Notes: generated by a model not told the origin, from the letters alone. 64,000 nucleotides of DNA from Brachycybe producta (GCA_036925085.1 JAUPFP010000045.1:1302001-1366000), one strand, 5' to 3'; counted from the first letter of the stretch, positions 11,101 to 21,335 are shown. A program made the numbers and translations.

Positions 11101-12293
11101 AAACAGCTTATTTGTATGGGGAACTAAAAGAAAGGTTGTACATGGAACCACCAGAAGGATTTATCGAAACAGAAAATGAAGGGAAGATTTGTCAATTGCA
11201 GAAAAGCCTTTACGGACTTCCACAGTCCGGCCATTGCTGGAATGAGAAGTTAAATGAAACCCTTACCAGTCTTAACTTAAAAAGACTCGAGAGTGATCCC
11301 TGTGTGTATAAGCTCGAAAGGGAAAATGAAATCCTAATAATGGGAGTATATGTAGATGACTTCTTAGTGGTAGGAAGTAGTGATAGCATCATTAATGAAA
11401 TAATGGAGGAGGTCAGGACCCATTTTGAAATCACAGAAACCGATGGGTCGAGTACATTTTTAGGAATAGAAATTTCGGAATCAAAAGGGGGTTTTGAATT
11501 ATCCCAGAAAAGATACATTGAAAAAATCTTACAAAGATTTGGACTAGCTGACTGCAATCCAGTGAAAACCCCTGGTGATATTAACCAAGACCTAGACAAA
11601 TACCAACATTCACCTACAATTAACCAAAAGGAATATCAAGAACTGATGGGTTCATTAATGTACCTTTCAGTTGGGACCAGACCAGACATTACCTATAATG
11701 TCAGTCAGTTATCGCAGTACAGTCAGGACCCAAGACAAATGCATTTGACTGCAGTAAAAAGAGTTTATCGTTATATTAAGGGAACTAAAGATTATAAACT
11801 GATCTATAATAGAATCGAAGGAAAAGTGGAGGCCAGCACCGATGCTAGCTGGTGCTCAACCATGGATGCTAAATCCTATTCAGGGTATGTTGTAAAGCTA
11901 GGTGATGCCCTGATTAATTGGAAAAGTCAGAAACAAAGATTGGTGGCACTGTCAACATGTGAGGCCGAATTGATGGCTCTGTGTGAAGGTGTTAGAGATC
12001 TGAAGTGGGTTATTAGCTTACTCTCAGAGCTGGGCATGCAGAGTTATGTAAGGATACCACTTACAGTTAAATCGGACAGCAAATCTGCAATAGATTGGGT
12101 TAAGAGTAATAATCAACATTCAAGGACCAAACACATAAATAGAAAATTCTACTTTATTCGTGACGAGGTTCAAAGGGGAAATATTAGCCTTCAGTTTGTT
12201 AGGTCTGAAGATATGGAAGCTGATTTTTTAACCAAGAACTTAAATAGTGAGAAAATTAGATTTTGCAATGAAAAATTAAAACTTATAATATAG
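8151..12293 (+). CDS. Copia gag-pol polyprotein, 1380 aa
   Basis: One frame encodes the whole polyprotein. The N-terminal gag has the LLTGENYCIWALKI-type start seen in copia gag. A CCHC zinc knuckle, CFVCGKQGHLAKDC, lies at residues 229-242. The aspartic protease DSG is at about 326-328. The integrase has an HHCC region from about residue 479 and a DDE core at about D542, D606 and E642, the last two with the usual 35-residue spacing. The reverse transcriptase has YVDD at about 1067-1070. RNase H follows, with TDASW near 1229, a CEAELMAL motif near 1270 and KSDSKSAI after it. The role is self-copying through an RNA intermediate in a cytoplasmic particle. The length is usual for single-frame copia elements and the frame looks whole. 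The first ATG fits because it directly precedes the conserved gag start. Confidence 0.96.
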   Translation: MASNTISLNRVDLLTGENYCIWALKISTILRTRKLYKAVIEDPEPAHGELGSSESNLRAAWEEKNDEAFGIIVCTLSAEQAGLFIGERRAKTVWEQLKITHTGNIEDKRIDTALELKNIQMGSNESVDNYLTRARTISTRSAALGQIIPTRELVYHIVRGLHHKMEGVASVLRPQREATIEYIQQALQEEESRQNSKGGMHQSTNLGTERAFRAKIGQVQRNANHEKKCFVCGKQGHLAKDCWHRQNQGSTSEGHFRGGRGQPSRGRGQPFRGRGGPFLRQGPERQAVHIAEENFSEHAWNVGHKQAGEVSYSLEDQNTTELWTLDSGCTVHMSRRMDWMVDVEPFENEVNLAEEGRSIKSVAKGNVKLVTKLQDGAEMNICVKDVLYVPKLRTNLLSVRSLLEKGNQILFEKQGAKIINQRGAVIGEAIEKNRMFVLTTKPRYNEPEITGDCMNACNVFSGFQNNDRDPECPERKLWHRRLGHLGEEYMNRLKRDEMVTGLSFKKGTLSRCEPCIRGKMVQTPFQGKHLELTTRPLELIHMDLCGPMPRESLGGAKYMFVLVDSFSRRIFVYFLKSKHDTFDFFVEFKTLHENELGLKIKSVRSDNGTEFANKRFEEFFNSEGIRHQRTVPYSPQSNGVAERANRILLDKARAMLIDAKLPIEYWAEAVATAAYLKNCTPIKDSLKTPIEKWTRKLPTVKHLRVFGCLAYYYIPKEKRNKLEPKANKGIFVGYSQKRCAYRVYNPLEGRVHESRSINFDEDSRGAILLERRDPTDFEIEQLGHEVETPGIFEDSIQDNEPLPRENQVQEENRQVNKPGRKRGESNELIRARQQIENMEREERLLAQGVRRSERIKTPHQASITIEEKKIPGNYEEALSSSYAEDWKRAMEEEIQSLASHNVWKLIPRTTDMKIIRSKWVFDIKENPDGTIYKRKARLVAIGCNQRLGIDYETSFAPVMKMESLRTLIALASQLRLKIRQYDVKTAYLYGELKERLYMEPPEGFIETENEGKICQLQKSLYGLPQSGHCWNEKLNETLTSLNLKRLESDPCVYKLERENEILIMGVYVDDFLVVGSSDSIINEIMEEVRTHFEITETDGSSTFLGIEISESKGGFELSQKRYIEKILQRFGLADCNPVKTPGDINQDLDKYQHSPTINQKEYQELMGSLMYLSVGTRPDITYNVSQLSQYSQDPRQMHLTAVKRVYRYIKGTKDYKLIYNRIEGKVEASTDASWCSTMDAKSYSGYVVKLGDALINWKSQKQRLVALSTCEAELMALCEGVRDLKWVISLLSELGMQSYVRIPLTVKSDSKSAIDWVKSNNQHSRTKHINRKFYFIRDEVQRGNISLQFVRSEDMEADFLTKNLNSEKIRFCNEKLKLII

Positions 12294-12306
12294 GGACTTG
12301 TCACAT

Positions 12307-12318
12307 GCAAAGGGGGAT
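12307..12318 (+). other. Polypurine tract
   Basis: GCAAAGGGGGAT lies directly before the TG of the 3' LTR. This is the usual place of the primer for second-strand synthesis in LTR elements. Confidence 0.8.
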
Positions 12319-12653
12319 TGTTAGAATTTCAAAAGGCATGTTACAAGTAAAGTAGAACAACTGGTCTTTTGTCCAGTTTAGTTTCTATTGTTCCTACTTT
12401 TGGTAGAAGTGACAAGGTGACTTATGGGCCAATGAACTTGAAAAGGTATTTGGGTCTCTGTCGTCATACACATTAAAACATATATAAGGTGGTGGTCAAA
12501 TGATTAATCTTTCTCTTCTCTTACCAATTGCGTTCTTGTAATGTGACACAAAGATGGTGTCAGAATTCAATGTGTTATTTTTAAGTGTGTATATATTTAA
12601 TCCTTTGTATATCCTGAGTTAAAATAAACCATCCACGTTTTCTAACCTCAACA
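12319..12653 (+). repeat. 3' LTR of the copia element
   Basis: This 335-bp copy of the 5' LTR begins TGTTAGAA and ends CAACA, with AATAAA at 12623-12628. The TTTTA target duplication follows. No difference from the 5' LTR was seen by eye. Confidence 0.97.
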
Positions 12654-12659
12654 TTTTAC

Positions 12660-13320
12660 TATTGCATTTAATATGTTCACTGTAGTATTAGCTTTTTTCC
12701 AGTACTTTCTTAATAACGAAAAGGTGTTCAAACCTTGTTGAATTGTCTAACATTGTTTGTTTGTTTTTTCTCATTGGGAATTTGAATGGATGTTTAGTCC
12801 TTTTGAATCAATGTGTGTTAAGAACTTGGTACAAATAAGATACCGGTACCCTGTGCAGTAATAATGTTTAGTGTATTCACTGTATTGTCCTATCTTAGTT
12901 GTAATTCTTATTCAATTCTGATATCTTTCTTTGTTTGGTTTTATTTTCGAAAAAGGAAGAATGCAACTTGTAATTTAGTTTTTTTTTTGTTTTTCTTTTG
13001 GTGGATTACAAGCAATTTTATAAGATGCTGCTCTCTTTTTCTTAAGAAAGCTAGCTGGTGTATAGAGATAAAAAGAAGTTGTATTTCTGGGTAAATCTCT
13101 TCTTTTGTCATTTTCCTTATGACATAAGTAAGACAACAGAATGGGGGAGCCATATAGTAGATATAATAAGCTCCACAAATCTGAGTTGTACAGATATAGT
13201 TAATTGTTTTAATACAGGCCTAATATAACATAAATTTTTGTCTTATTTTCTGACCTGTCTTTTTTATTATTTTGATGGGTGTCTTGGCGGCTACTGTCTT
13301 TCTTCAGTCCACTCCACTCA
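12660..13320. other. No gene seen
   Basis: This AT-rich stretch carries short overlapping frames on both strands that reflect T and A runs. No element ends or exon signals were noticed. Confidence 0.5.
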
Positions 13321-13328
13321 ACTATATA

Positions 13329-13747
13329 CAGTATGTCCCAGAACCAATGTCCCAAAGTATTACCTAACTACATGTATAGTGAGTGACACAGCTAAATTGT
13401 TTAAAATGAAATATCTCAGAAATTATAAATGCTACTACACATTATTACGATTTGTCCGTTCCTTTTATAATCTATCCGAGCTCGTTATGACCTGTACTAC
13501 AGAAAATGAAACAAATTTGTCAAAAATGAAAAAAAAAGTTATTGATTAAAAAAAAAAAACTTTATTTTCAACCATTTTATGTCATTTTTTTGCACAACTA
13601 CATTTTGTTATGTTGTTAATAACTATGTTAAATTTCATATATGGGTCGCTCTTTTAGTTTCTGAAATATTCAACTTAAAACAATGGACTGTAATCACCCA
13701 AAGTAGACTTTGATAATAGATTGGGACATTGGTTCTATGGCATACTG
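13329..13747. mobile_element. Tc1/mariner-type MITE, 419 bp
   Basis: The left end CAGTATGTCCCAGAACCAAT is mirrored by a right end that reads CAGTATGCCATAGAACCAAT on the minus strand, followed in both by GTCCCAA. The ends are flanked by TA at 13327-13328 and 13748-13749, the mariner target site. The interior is non-coding and AT-rich. The roughly 30-bp ends match except for about 3 bases, so the copy is fairly young. Confidence 0.8.
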
Positions 13748-14340
13748 TATGGATCTACTACATATTATACTGTATACCATAAAGGAACATGAGATATTTT
13801 TGGGGATACCAAACAACAAAGATATTAAATTTGGTAGATCCTAAACTAAACCGCCATATAATGGTTTATTATGAGGATAATATTAGGACATTTCTGGACA
13901 AAACCAATTTACTATATATCTAAACTACTTTTTTAAAAAAAAAATGCTGCTGGTCACTTGAATGTTAGTTTTCACTTGTTATTTTTAGACATTGTTACAA
14001 CTTTCAAACAACATATTTCGTCTTTTTTATATTATTATTATCAAATTGATGTAATAATTATATTAAAATTGATTTCTCTTGTTTTGTTTTTTATCGGTTT
14101 TCTGTGTTTGCATTAAGAAAACGAATTTTTTTTATGTTTTGTTAAAATAGAATAGAAAGTTTTTGTCTCAATGAACAGGGTGATTCATAACGAGTGTAAA
14201 AAAAACCTTTTGACAGGTTGTTGGGGAGGCCATTTTGAATTATAAAATGTCATATGGAACATACGTCCTATCATAAATTATTAAGTGACATAAGTACAAG
14301 AAATCAAAGGTTTATTAGTTCCATATTAAATGCGCAATCT

Positions 14341-14640
14341 CAGAGCCGCTTCACACGGAACACTTTTGTGTTCTCACAAAGTATTGCAACCTAGTGGTTG
14401 AACGCGGATTGCTTCACACGGACCACTATTGAAAATAATAGAATGTTGCTAGTGCATTCCACTGGCATGCCATTGATCACCGTTGAAAAACAAACGGTGT
14501 TTGTCACTAGTGGCTGAACTCGAACACTCTTTGCCAGTATGGAGTAAAACAAAAAAAAACGGTGGCAGTGTCTTATTGGTCTACTAACACCAAACACTTT
14601 TTATGGATACAAAAAGTGTTTCTTGTGAAGTGGGCCTTAG
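14341..14640. mobile_element. Nested hAT-like MITE, 300 bp
   Basis: The left end CAGAGCCGCTTCACACGGAA resembles the right end read on the minus strand, CTAAGGCCCACTTCACAAGA. Both continue into ACACTTTT. CAGNGCC...TTCACACGG-type ends are common in hAT MITEs (family knowledge). It lies inside the 14176-15147 element. No clear 8-bp target duplication was found. Confidence 0.55.
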
Positions 14641-14642
14641 TA

Positions 14643-15003
14643 TTGGTGTGTTCCAACTTCTATCTCAAACAACGAGGGTTGTTAAGTGGAGGTTAGTAAT
14701 GCTGACAGTGGAGGATGTTGATTTGGTTCTGCGACGTGAAACACTGGTACGCTCGACCCTCGTCAGTTTCCAGTACAGTATGCTGAAAAGCACAATTCCT
14801 CCCACCTAGTAGCCATTTTTTTAGTAAACTTGGAGGGTGAAGGTTGAATTTTCAATGCAAAGCGCCTGCTTTACAGCGTTTTACATGTGTTGTTTCAAGA
14901 AACCTGGAGGTTAAAGATAATATAATGAAAGGGTTTCAGGGCGAAATTCAATTGGGAAACACTGCCCTTGATAGCTAGCCTCCACCTCCGACCCTCGCCG
15001 TCT
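14643..15003. mobile_element. Family G copy 1, nested
   Basis: The left end begins TTGGTGTGTTCCAACTTCTA and continues through CTCAAACAACGAGGGTT to GTGGAGG. The right arm on the minus strand reads GGCGAGGGTCGGAGGTGGAG then GCTAGCTATC. The same ends delimit the elements at about 50425-50985 and 63264-63584. The right terminus seems shortened. It abuts the 14341-14640 element. Confidence 0.5.
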
Positions 15004-15149
15004 TTTTATATGGATAAAGCAGTAGCATTAAGTAACTTTGAGGAACTAAATGGGATAGGGATCTATGTTTATATGACAGTTTTGACTCAAAAATGGCCTC
15101 TCCAACAAACTGTCAAAGTTTTTTTTTACACATGATGTATCACCCTGTA

Positions 15150-16100
15150 GACCAAACTATGTGTTTGATATACTCTGTATTTATATACCACAAGGGGATG
15201 TGTTTTTTTTCTACTATAGATTAAGTAGGAATTGTAAGTTGTAAGTCCAGATAGTGTTGGGTAGGTGTTATTGATTAATCGAATTGTATCCAAAGTGTTT
15301 TGAGCTTATACAAAACGTTTTTAGCTCATGAAATACGATCAGTAAGCTATTAGAAATGGACTAGTTGTTTATTGATTTGGTGTTTTTTTTGTGCGTGTTC
15401 AACTGTGAGGTTTTTTTTTTCTCATCTATTTTAAAAGCATGTTTTTTTTTATCCCGTTGGTTTGTTATTCAGTCTAGGTATTTATTTATGGGATGAAATT
15501 TTTTTTGTGGTCGGTTAGTTTTTTAATAATTAAAGAGAGGGTTTTTGTATGTTTGAAAAAAAAAATCTGAATTTATAAGGTTTACGTTTTCATTGGTAGG
15601 TGGCGTGTGTCACTTTGGTCATTTTTTTAGGTTCTTGTTTCTTTCAAAGAAAGCAGGCAACATATGTTTAAAGAAAAAATGTTGAACAAGACTTATAAAT
15701 GTTTTTAGATGAAAACTGAAAAGTGCTTCAGGAATTGGACATAGACATACATTATATACATGCTAATGACTTAGAATGTTTGGCTGTATGTTACATGAAA
15801 CATGAGAAACCATTTCAGACAGTGAACAAAATCAATAATGTCTCACTTTTTTGAATTCATTGGCTTAATGAATCTGTAATTAAAACGCCCAGCAGGGTTT
15901 TTGGTTTTTTTTACTGTCCTTTGCTTGGCAATGGATATCTCATCAAAATTCTTAACATATTTGTTTTCTATATAAATGTGGCTATAGAAATACTTGTCAA
16001 AAGTTGTAGCTAGCTAATTTGTCTACTCAAGATAACTAGTTGAGTTATTTAAATGAGAATATTTTTCCTAATGTTTTTTTTTTAAACCAAAAAAAAAAAG
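15150..16100. other. No gene seen
   Basis: The stretch is T-rich with poly-T runs of 8-10. Frames are short and show no recognisable product. No bounded repeat was noticed. Confidence 0.5.
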
Positions 16101-16154
16101 CTGGTTGTTTAGTAGTCTCTCAAGAACCAATCAGAAGAATTGTTGAAAAGGGGA

Positions 16155-17030
16155 CTCATTTATTTAATCCAACCAGTAATCTTGAGTTTAAAAATAGTAT
16201 TATGACTTCTATGAGATACAAAATGGTCGTGATTTAAAGAAAACTATGGATGCGAAGGGTTTCTGGCTCATTTAAGTTTTAAGTTAATTGATCACTGATC
16301 AGTAATATTGAACTGACCAATAGAATTGTTTCCTGTTAAAAGTTGGCAGAAATACATTAAAAATATTGGTGAAATGTTTGCTGCTCATATCATACCAATC
16401 TCATATCAGTTTAACTGGTCTTTTGACCCAGGATTCTAGAGTTGACAACTATACATGACAGGCATCTGTAGACAACTTCAGAATTTCTTTGGCTCCGCCC
16501 TTTTATGAGCGTCAGACCAAGTATCAACTCAGACTCAGTAACAAACTAATTAGAAATTGATGATGCTCATAAAAGAGTGGAGCCACAGAAATTCTGAAGC
16601 TGTCTACAGATGCCTGTCTATACATGTAGTTTCATGTCTGTCACAAGATGGTGGTGATGGAAAGCAAACTACGAGTGGTAGAAGTTTCTAACTCATTTAA
16701 ATAATGTGACCAGTAATCTTGAGTTGATTAATAGAATTTGTCTGTCACAATATATGACACAAATGCAATGAAAAACTATTAGTGGAATGTTTTGTGGCTC
16801 TTTTAAATAATTTAATTAGATTTTTGATCAAGTATTCTTGAGTTGACAACTATTTTTTTATGTCTTGTCACAAGATAGTGGTGATGCAAAGGAAACTGTT
16901 GGTGAAACACTGAAAGGGGTGTTTGTAGCTCATTTAAATAATCTGACCAGTAATCTAGAGTTGGCTATTACTGTTGCCTTGTCTGAAGGTGGCGTTGTGA
17001 TACATTGTAAACTATGAGGGGAGAAAATGG
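16155..17030. repeat. Degenerate tandem array, six units of ~106-139 bp
   Basis: Units start with CTCAT/CTCTT at about 16155, 16267, 16384, 16692, 16798 and 16929. Most carry CTCATTTAAATAAT, GACCAGTAATCTTGAGTTGA and GTCACAAGATGGTGGTGATG in the same order. Unit 3 would be 139 bp after removing the inserted palindrome at 16458-16617 and its duplicated target. The units differ a lot, so the array is old. It has no shared open frame and I see no sign that it is coding. Confidence 0.75.
16458..16617. mobile_element. Family D palindromic element, 160 bp
   Basis: The ends are ACAGGCATCTGTAGACA and its mirror, with arms of about 55 bp carrying TTCAGAATTTCT and GGCTCCGCCC. It is flanked by a perfect 9-bp duplication, CTATACATG, at 16449-16457 and 16618-16626. 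A 9-bp duplication with long inverted ends fits Mutator-like elements. It has no coding capacity. It interrupts unit 3 of the tandem array. Confidence 0.85.
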
Positions 17031-17039
17031 ATGGCAACT

Positions 17040-17740
17040 TTGACGGGAACTGGTTTTAAACATATTTAAATTCAAAATATTCAGTAATGGACATGAAATA
17101 GATTAATTGAAATGCTTGTTTGTCTATGTAATGAGTGGCTTTTGAGTAATGTGTTTTGAGTGTGTGTGTGTGTGTGTGGTGTTGTATGTGTGGAAAAAAA
17201 GAAGAGTACAAATAAATAAAAATGCTTGTGGATTTTTGGAACTTCGTTTCAAATTCTAGTGGAGTTCAGAAAACAGTTATTCGTCATTTTCAAGAGAAGA
17301 AAACACACTTGAGTTGTCTTGTCTATTTCACTTACTAATACTTTTTTACTGTTCACTTAATTTCTTTCCTTGTCCAACGTTTGATATACATGGACATTTT
17401 GCTCTTTTCTGACATGTTTTTCGAAGGCACTTTCAACTTCTATTTCCATGAAATCCTTCAAAAAATTTCACTCATCTCTTCTTGCTATCAATCTTTCTTC
17501 TTTTTTGAGCCTTTTTTTAACTTCATTGAATCATTTGGGCATTTAGCCAGTGTGTTTTTAGAAGACACAATTTCAAGTTAGTAGGCAAAATCTATTTGTA
17601 CGTCACCCTTTTTTCTAGTCTACATGTATATTTATGTTTGATGAAATCTTCTCCCTAACTTGTTGCTAGTTTTTTTTTATATAACTAGAATGCTTTATTG
17701 AATTTTTAATAATAATGTCAAACGTTTGTATGCCAAAAAT
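17040..17740. other. No gene seen; short (TG)n
   Basis: A TG run lies at about 17158-17178. The rest is AT-rich with short frames and no recognised element. Confidence 0.5.
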
Positions 17741-18074
17741 TCAAAAATGTACAATCTTATTTGTAGAAAATAAGATGTTTTATGCAAATAAGAAATAAAT
17801 CCCCCCAGAAATCCAAAATATGCAAGAAAAATGTTTGTTTTTATACAAAATAAAAATACGCTTTCTTATAACCTATAACATAGCAGAACTAAAATTAATT
17901 GTCGGAAACAATGAATAGCTACTGATCATCAGAATGAATATCAGAAAATGCAAAATCCAAACGATTTAGTTTAAATTTTAGTTACAATTTTGCATATTTC
18001 TGTAAAAATACTATAAAAATAGTATTTTGACATAAATCTGCAAAATTGTGAAACTTTATACAAATTTATAAATG

Positions 18075-18323
18075 TTATGCAATTTGTGCATTTTATGCAT
18101 TTTTATTATTACATCAAGGATTTACAGCCAAGCTTGGAGTTCTGATGCAAGGTTGAAACTTTTCGAATTCAACGGTCTATGGAGCTCTGACATAAAACTG
18201 TGACACTCCTGCAGTAGATTCTGGGGTATTGTTGCAGAATTGGAGCCGAATGCACTCGTATAGTATCGTAGTGTAACTAAAACGGGTTGAAACTGTCATT
18301 ATGCATTTCGTGCATTTTATGCA
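18075..18323. repeat. 25-bp direct repeat, ~200 bp apart
   Basis: TTATGCAATTTGTGCATTTT at 18075 and TTATGCATTTCGTGCATTTT at 18299 both continue with ATGCA. They bracket a segment that is richer in GC than its surroundings and has no open frame. It could be a small element, or a coincidence within locally TGCA-rich DNA. Confidence 0.35.
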
Positions 18324-18677
18324 AACTTTTGGCCTTTTTCAAGAACTCGAGACACTTTTTTTTAAACTTTTTTTGATTGATAGTTGTAGATATTACTAAA
18401 AGCATTCGAGAGAAAATGGGTGGGCGTGTTACATACACAGCAAAAAAAAGCCCTAAAAAAACACACACACACCACACATACTGTACAACATGTGTCAATT
18501 ATTACAAGTTATCACTCACACTTTGTGTCATATTTATGCTGCTATATTTTTTGTTATATTGATACTTGGAGGGGTTAGTTAGTTACACTTGAGAGTTAAG
18601 AAACATGCTAGCTAATCAATTGACCCTGTATTCAAGTGTCTTGTGGGTGGGAATGAAAGTGGAGGGTGAGAACAAAG

Positions 18678-18737
18678 ATGGCCACCATTGACGTTTGTGT
18701 GGATTTGGAGTCAGATAGTGATTTCCGGTGGCACTCT
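18678..18737 (+). CDS. Weak candidate first exon
   Basis: ATGGCCACCATT begins 20 codons reading MATIDVCVDLESDSDFRWHS, up to a possible donor TCT|GTAAAA. VDLESDSD resembles a SUMO-interacting motif (a short hydrophobic patch followed by acidic and Ser residues). No matching downstream exon was found. Without the splice, the frame stops at 18782 after 34 codons. This is a suggestion only. Confidence 0.15.
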
Positions 18738-19439
18738 GTAAAAAGGGGGAGGGGTGGCATTACTATCAAATGGCGTACATAGTTTACTGGACTGTGGGAT
18801 TTGTTTATATACTGGTTGTAAAAAGTTATAACTTATCAGTATATGGATGTCAAAAACTGTTGAGGTTATCCAGAAATGGAGGTGTCAAGATGGTGTTTGT
18901 AATGTGGTCTTTGTACTGTGGGATGTTTTTCTTCTTTTCTTTGGTTGGTGCTCATGATGTTGAATGTATGCAGTTTTTCAACTAAGAAATTCTTAAGGAA
19001 TGTTTTTTTTTCTCCGTCCTTTGTTTGTTTTACAATATATTTTATCTTGCTGTTAAGCAAAATAATAATAATAATGTTGTTTATGTGGCCACCATCTTAG
19101 AATTTGAAATGCCACCCGAGTTTTAAAAATTCTTTATTATTATTAAAAATGAGTGTCTGGCAATTGTTTTTTCAATTAATTTCAATTCTATGTAATTGAA
19201 TTATGAAATTATTATACATTTTTAAGGTAAAGTTTCAGTTGAACAGTTTAAACTTAAAACAGGGTTCCATTTATTTAAATAACACAATTAAAAATATTAG
19301 ATTTTATTGTATTAAATTATACTTTATTTTCTTCGTTGAGTTTTAGATTTTTAAATTAATTTAAAAAAAAAATTAAAATGTAATATTAAAAGTAAATAAT
19401 AAAAAAATATAAAGCAAAATCGTAGGAATTTTTCGAAGA

Positions 19440-19795
19440 AGTTGTTTCAGGAGTAAGAACACTAAAGTGATGTTGATATCGTTCAATTTAAACTTTTTGT
19501 AAACAGAATATAATAAACATTGTCTGCTTTACCGTTGGTTAGTTCATTTTAAAATTTCCAATTTTAATTAAAAGTTTATTAGAAACTAGAACGGTAGTTG
19601 AATCATTTAATAATATTTTCATGTTTGATATCTTTCAAAATAAACTTTTTTCCAGACAATGATTAAAAAAACTAGCATCTGCTTAAAATTGGGTTATTTT
19701 TTTAAAGTCTTAAAAAGTTTAACTTGAAAATACCTTCAAGTGATTGAGCTACCCTTCGAGTGGCGGTTCACACTTTAAAACCACCCTAACTAAAT
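19440..19795. mobile_element. Family A copy, rearranged
   Basis: A forward arm at about 19575-19650 carries GAAACTAGAACGGTAGTTGA and TGATATCTTTCAAAATAAAC. A reverse arm at about 19715-19795 carries ACTTGAAAATACCTTCAAGT and GATTGAGCTACCCTTC, then AAAACCACC. The copy is diverged and has no coding capacity. Confidence 0.55.
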
Positions 19796-20296
19796 ATGTG
19801 ATATATTCGTCGTAAATTTAAAAAATTGGGACTTAGGGTTGATTCACATTACACTCAATGCAGGGTCCAATTGACCATGGATCTAAATATGGTCCTATAG
19901 AATTTCAATTGAAATTCACTGTATTTAGAAATGATATAGAAAAGTCGACGTTCACACAGATCATGGCTTTTCCATTAGAAAATGAACGGTGACCATGGCC
20001 GCCACCGTGTTATGATCAACTAGTGTGTTCAGATAGTCGTACTTTCAACCACTCTGATTTAAAATACAGAAATAAGTTTTGATTTCTTAGTATTTTAAGA
20101 TGGAATCGATTTTGAGAGACAAATTGCTCCTTATTTTATAGATAATGAAGTTTTTTTCTCTTCGTTGTTGTTTGTTCATGACAAAGTTGCAATTAATTTC
20201 ACATTGCTATGTGTGGTTGGTTGCTTATTAAATTACAATTAAATCTTTCTCCACTGAATCTGCTTTTAAACGTGCAAAAAAAAATATATATATATA

Positions 20297-20435
20297 CAGA
20301 GTGATCGATATTGACTTGTGTTCTAATTTTTTTTTTCATTAATTCATCGGTGGCATATTTTTAATTAAATATATAAAGGAAAAGGAAATTTGGCTTTTTA
20401 TATATGTATTTCATAACTTAATTACAATCACCCTG
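20297..20435. mobile_element. Small mariner-type MITE, 139 bp
   Basis: The left end CAGAGTGATCG and the right end read on the minus strand, CAGGGTGATTG, are flanked by TA on both sides (20295-20296 and 20436-20437). The interior is AT-rich and non-coding. The match is short, so the call is tentative. Confidence 0.45.
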
Positions 20436-20937
20436 TATAAAACGTATATAAGAAAAAAATATGGTGAACTTCTTATGAATGCAAATTTGCATATTAGAAA
20501 ATAAGTAAATACAAGTTATGATCATGATTTTGCATTTTTTTTAAAGTTGGAAATTATATTCAGGAAGAAAAAATAGCGCTACTAAAAACCAGATTAGATC
20601 AAGGGTATGAAAAATTATTATTAATTTTATGCAAATTAAATTCTGTTGACTTTTATAGTAGTTTTTCAGTTAACCTTTTTTTTTCTTCTTTTTCTTCAGA
20701 AAATCATTTTGGATCATTTTTGTTGATATTATTAGGCTTAAGTGTAACATTTGGCGACAAATAGACAGAGTTTCATTAATTTAAAAAAAAATATTGAGAC
20801 AATTTTTTTTAAATGTTCACCACATTCATATATCAACGTCAATAATAAATTTGGCGCTCATTTAATTAATATAGCTTTAATTTTAAGAAAAATATAAAAA
20901 ATGCTTTGAGGCTGAGCATAGTAATGAACTTTAGTCT

Positions 20938-21250
20938 TAAGATTATTTTTAAAGTATAAACGCCCCTCGAACTCAGTTTTATTTTTTGAGGAGCATCATG
21001 AAAAGAAACTTGAAAGTGTTTTTAGAAACTAGAAGGGCAATGTAATCACTTAAGGGGGTTTTAAAGTGTTAACGCTGCTCTCAAACTCGGATTATTCTAT
21101 ATTTCAGGTGCAAAATGAAGAGTAACTTAAGTGCTTTAGAAACTAGAAGGGTTTAGATACTAGAAGGATGGGCTGGGTACTTCAATTGCTCATGGTGTTA
21201 ATTTCATGTTTTTGATATTTTTGAAAATAAATTTTTTATGTGAAAGGTAT
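20938..21250. mobile_element. Family A, two tandem forward half-units
   Basis: Two consecutive units each show AAACGCC/TAACGCTG, CTCAAACTC-like text, then GAAACTTGAAAGTG and GAAACTAGAAGGG. The second ends in TTTCATG...TTTTTGAAAATAAA. A family B fragment starts only about 5 bp after it. Confidence 0.6.
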
Positions 21251-21254
21251 AAAA

Positions 21255-21334
21255 TAGGGCTCGGATATTTATGCAATATCAAGCAAATTGGTTCTTAATT
21301 TGTGGCTCAGCCCCCATTAAGGGGTGCTCGGTGC
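21255..21334. mobile_element. Family B, left-end fragment
   Basis: TAGGGCTCGGATATTTATGC followed by AATATCAAGCAAAT and AATTTGTGGCTCAG matches the left end of family B. The copy is cut short after about 80 bp by a family C element. Confidence 0.6.
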
Positions 21335-21335
21335 T

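Larger units (their letters stand above)
7663..12653 (+). mobile_element. Ty1/copia LTR retrotransposon, complete-looking, recent
   Basis: A 4,991-bp element is bounded by two 335-bp LTRs beginning TGTTAGAA and ending CCTCAACA. It is flanked by the perfect 5-bp duplication TTTTA at 7658-7662 and 12654-12658. Order: LTR, primer-binding site, 5' leader, one long gag-pol frame with copia domain order (integrase before reverse transcriptase), purine tract, LTR. The LTRs look identical by eye over their whole length. LTRs are copied from one template at insertion, so this means a very young insertion. The element looks whole. It sits immediately beside the hAT-like remnant at 7047-7649. Within metazoan copia its lineage cannot be fixed without a tree. 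Confidence 0.97.
14176..15147. mobile_element. ~970-bp inverted-repeat element, outermost layer of a nest
   Basis: The left end CAGGGTGATTCATAACGAGT is mirrored by a right end reading CAGGGTGATACATCATGTGT on the minus strand. The similarity runs about 65 bp inward through a run of A, TTGACAG, TTGTTGG and GAGGCCATTTT. CAGGGTGNT ends resemble mariner-type elements, but the left flank lacks a clean TA. Two other bounded elements (14341-14640 and 14643-15003) fill most of the interior, so its own core may be only about 300 bp. Confidence 0.7.

Noticed and set aside
11210-11599. 129-codon minus-strand frame
   Set aside because: It is the antisense shadow of the copia reverse-transcriptase region.
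16155-17030. CRISPR-like array
   Set aside because: Units are long, diverged and have no repeat-spacer pattern; the DNA is eukaryotic.
19850-20050. Possible hAT MITE beginning TAGGGTTGATTCACATTACA
   Set aside because: The right end does not give a convincing inverted repeat; CCATGG blocks mirror only weakly.
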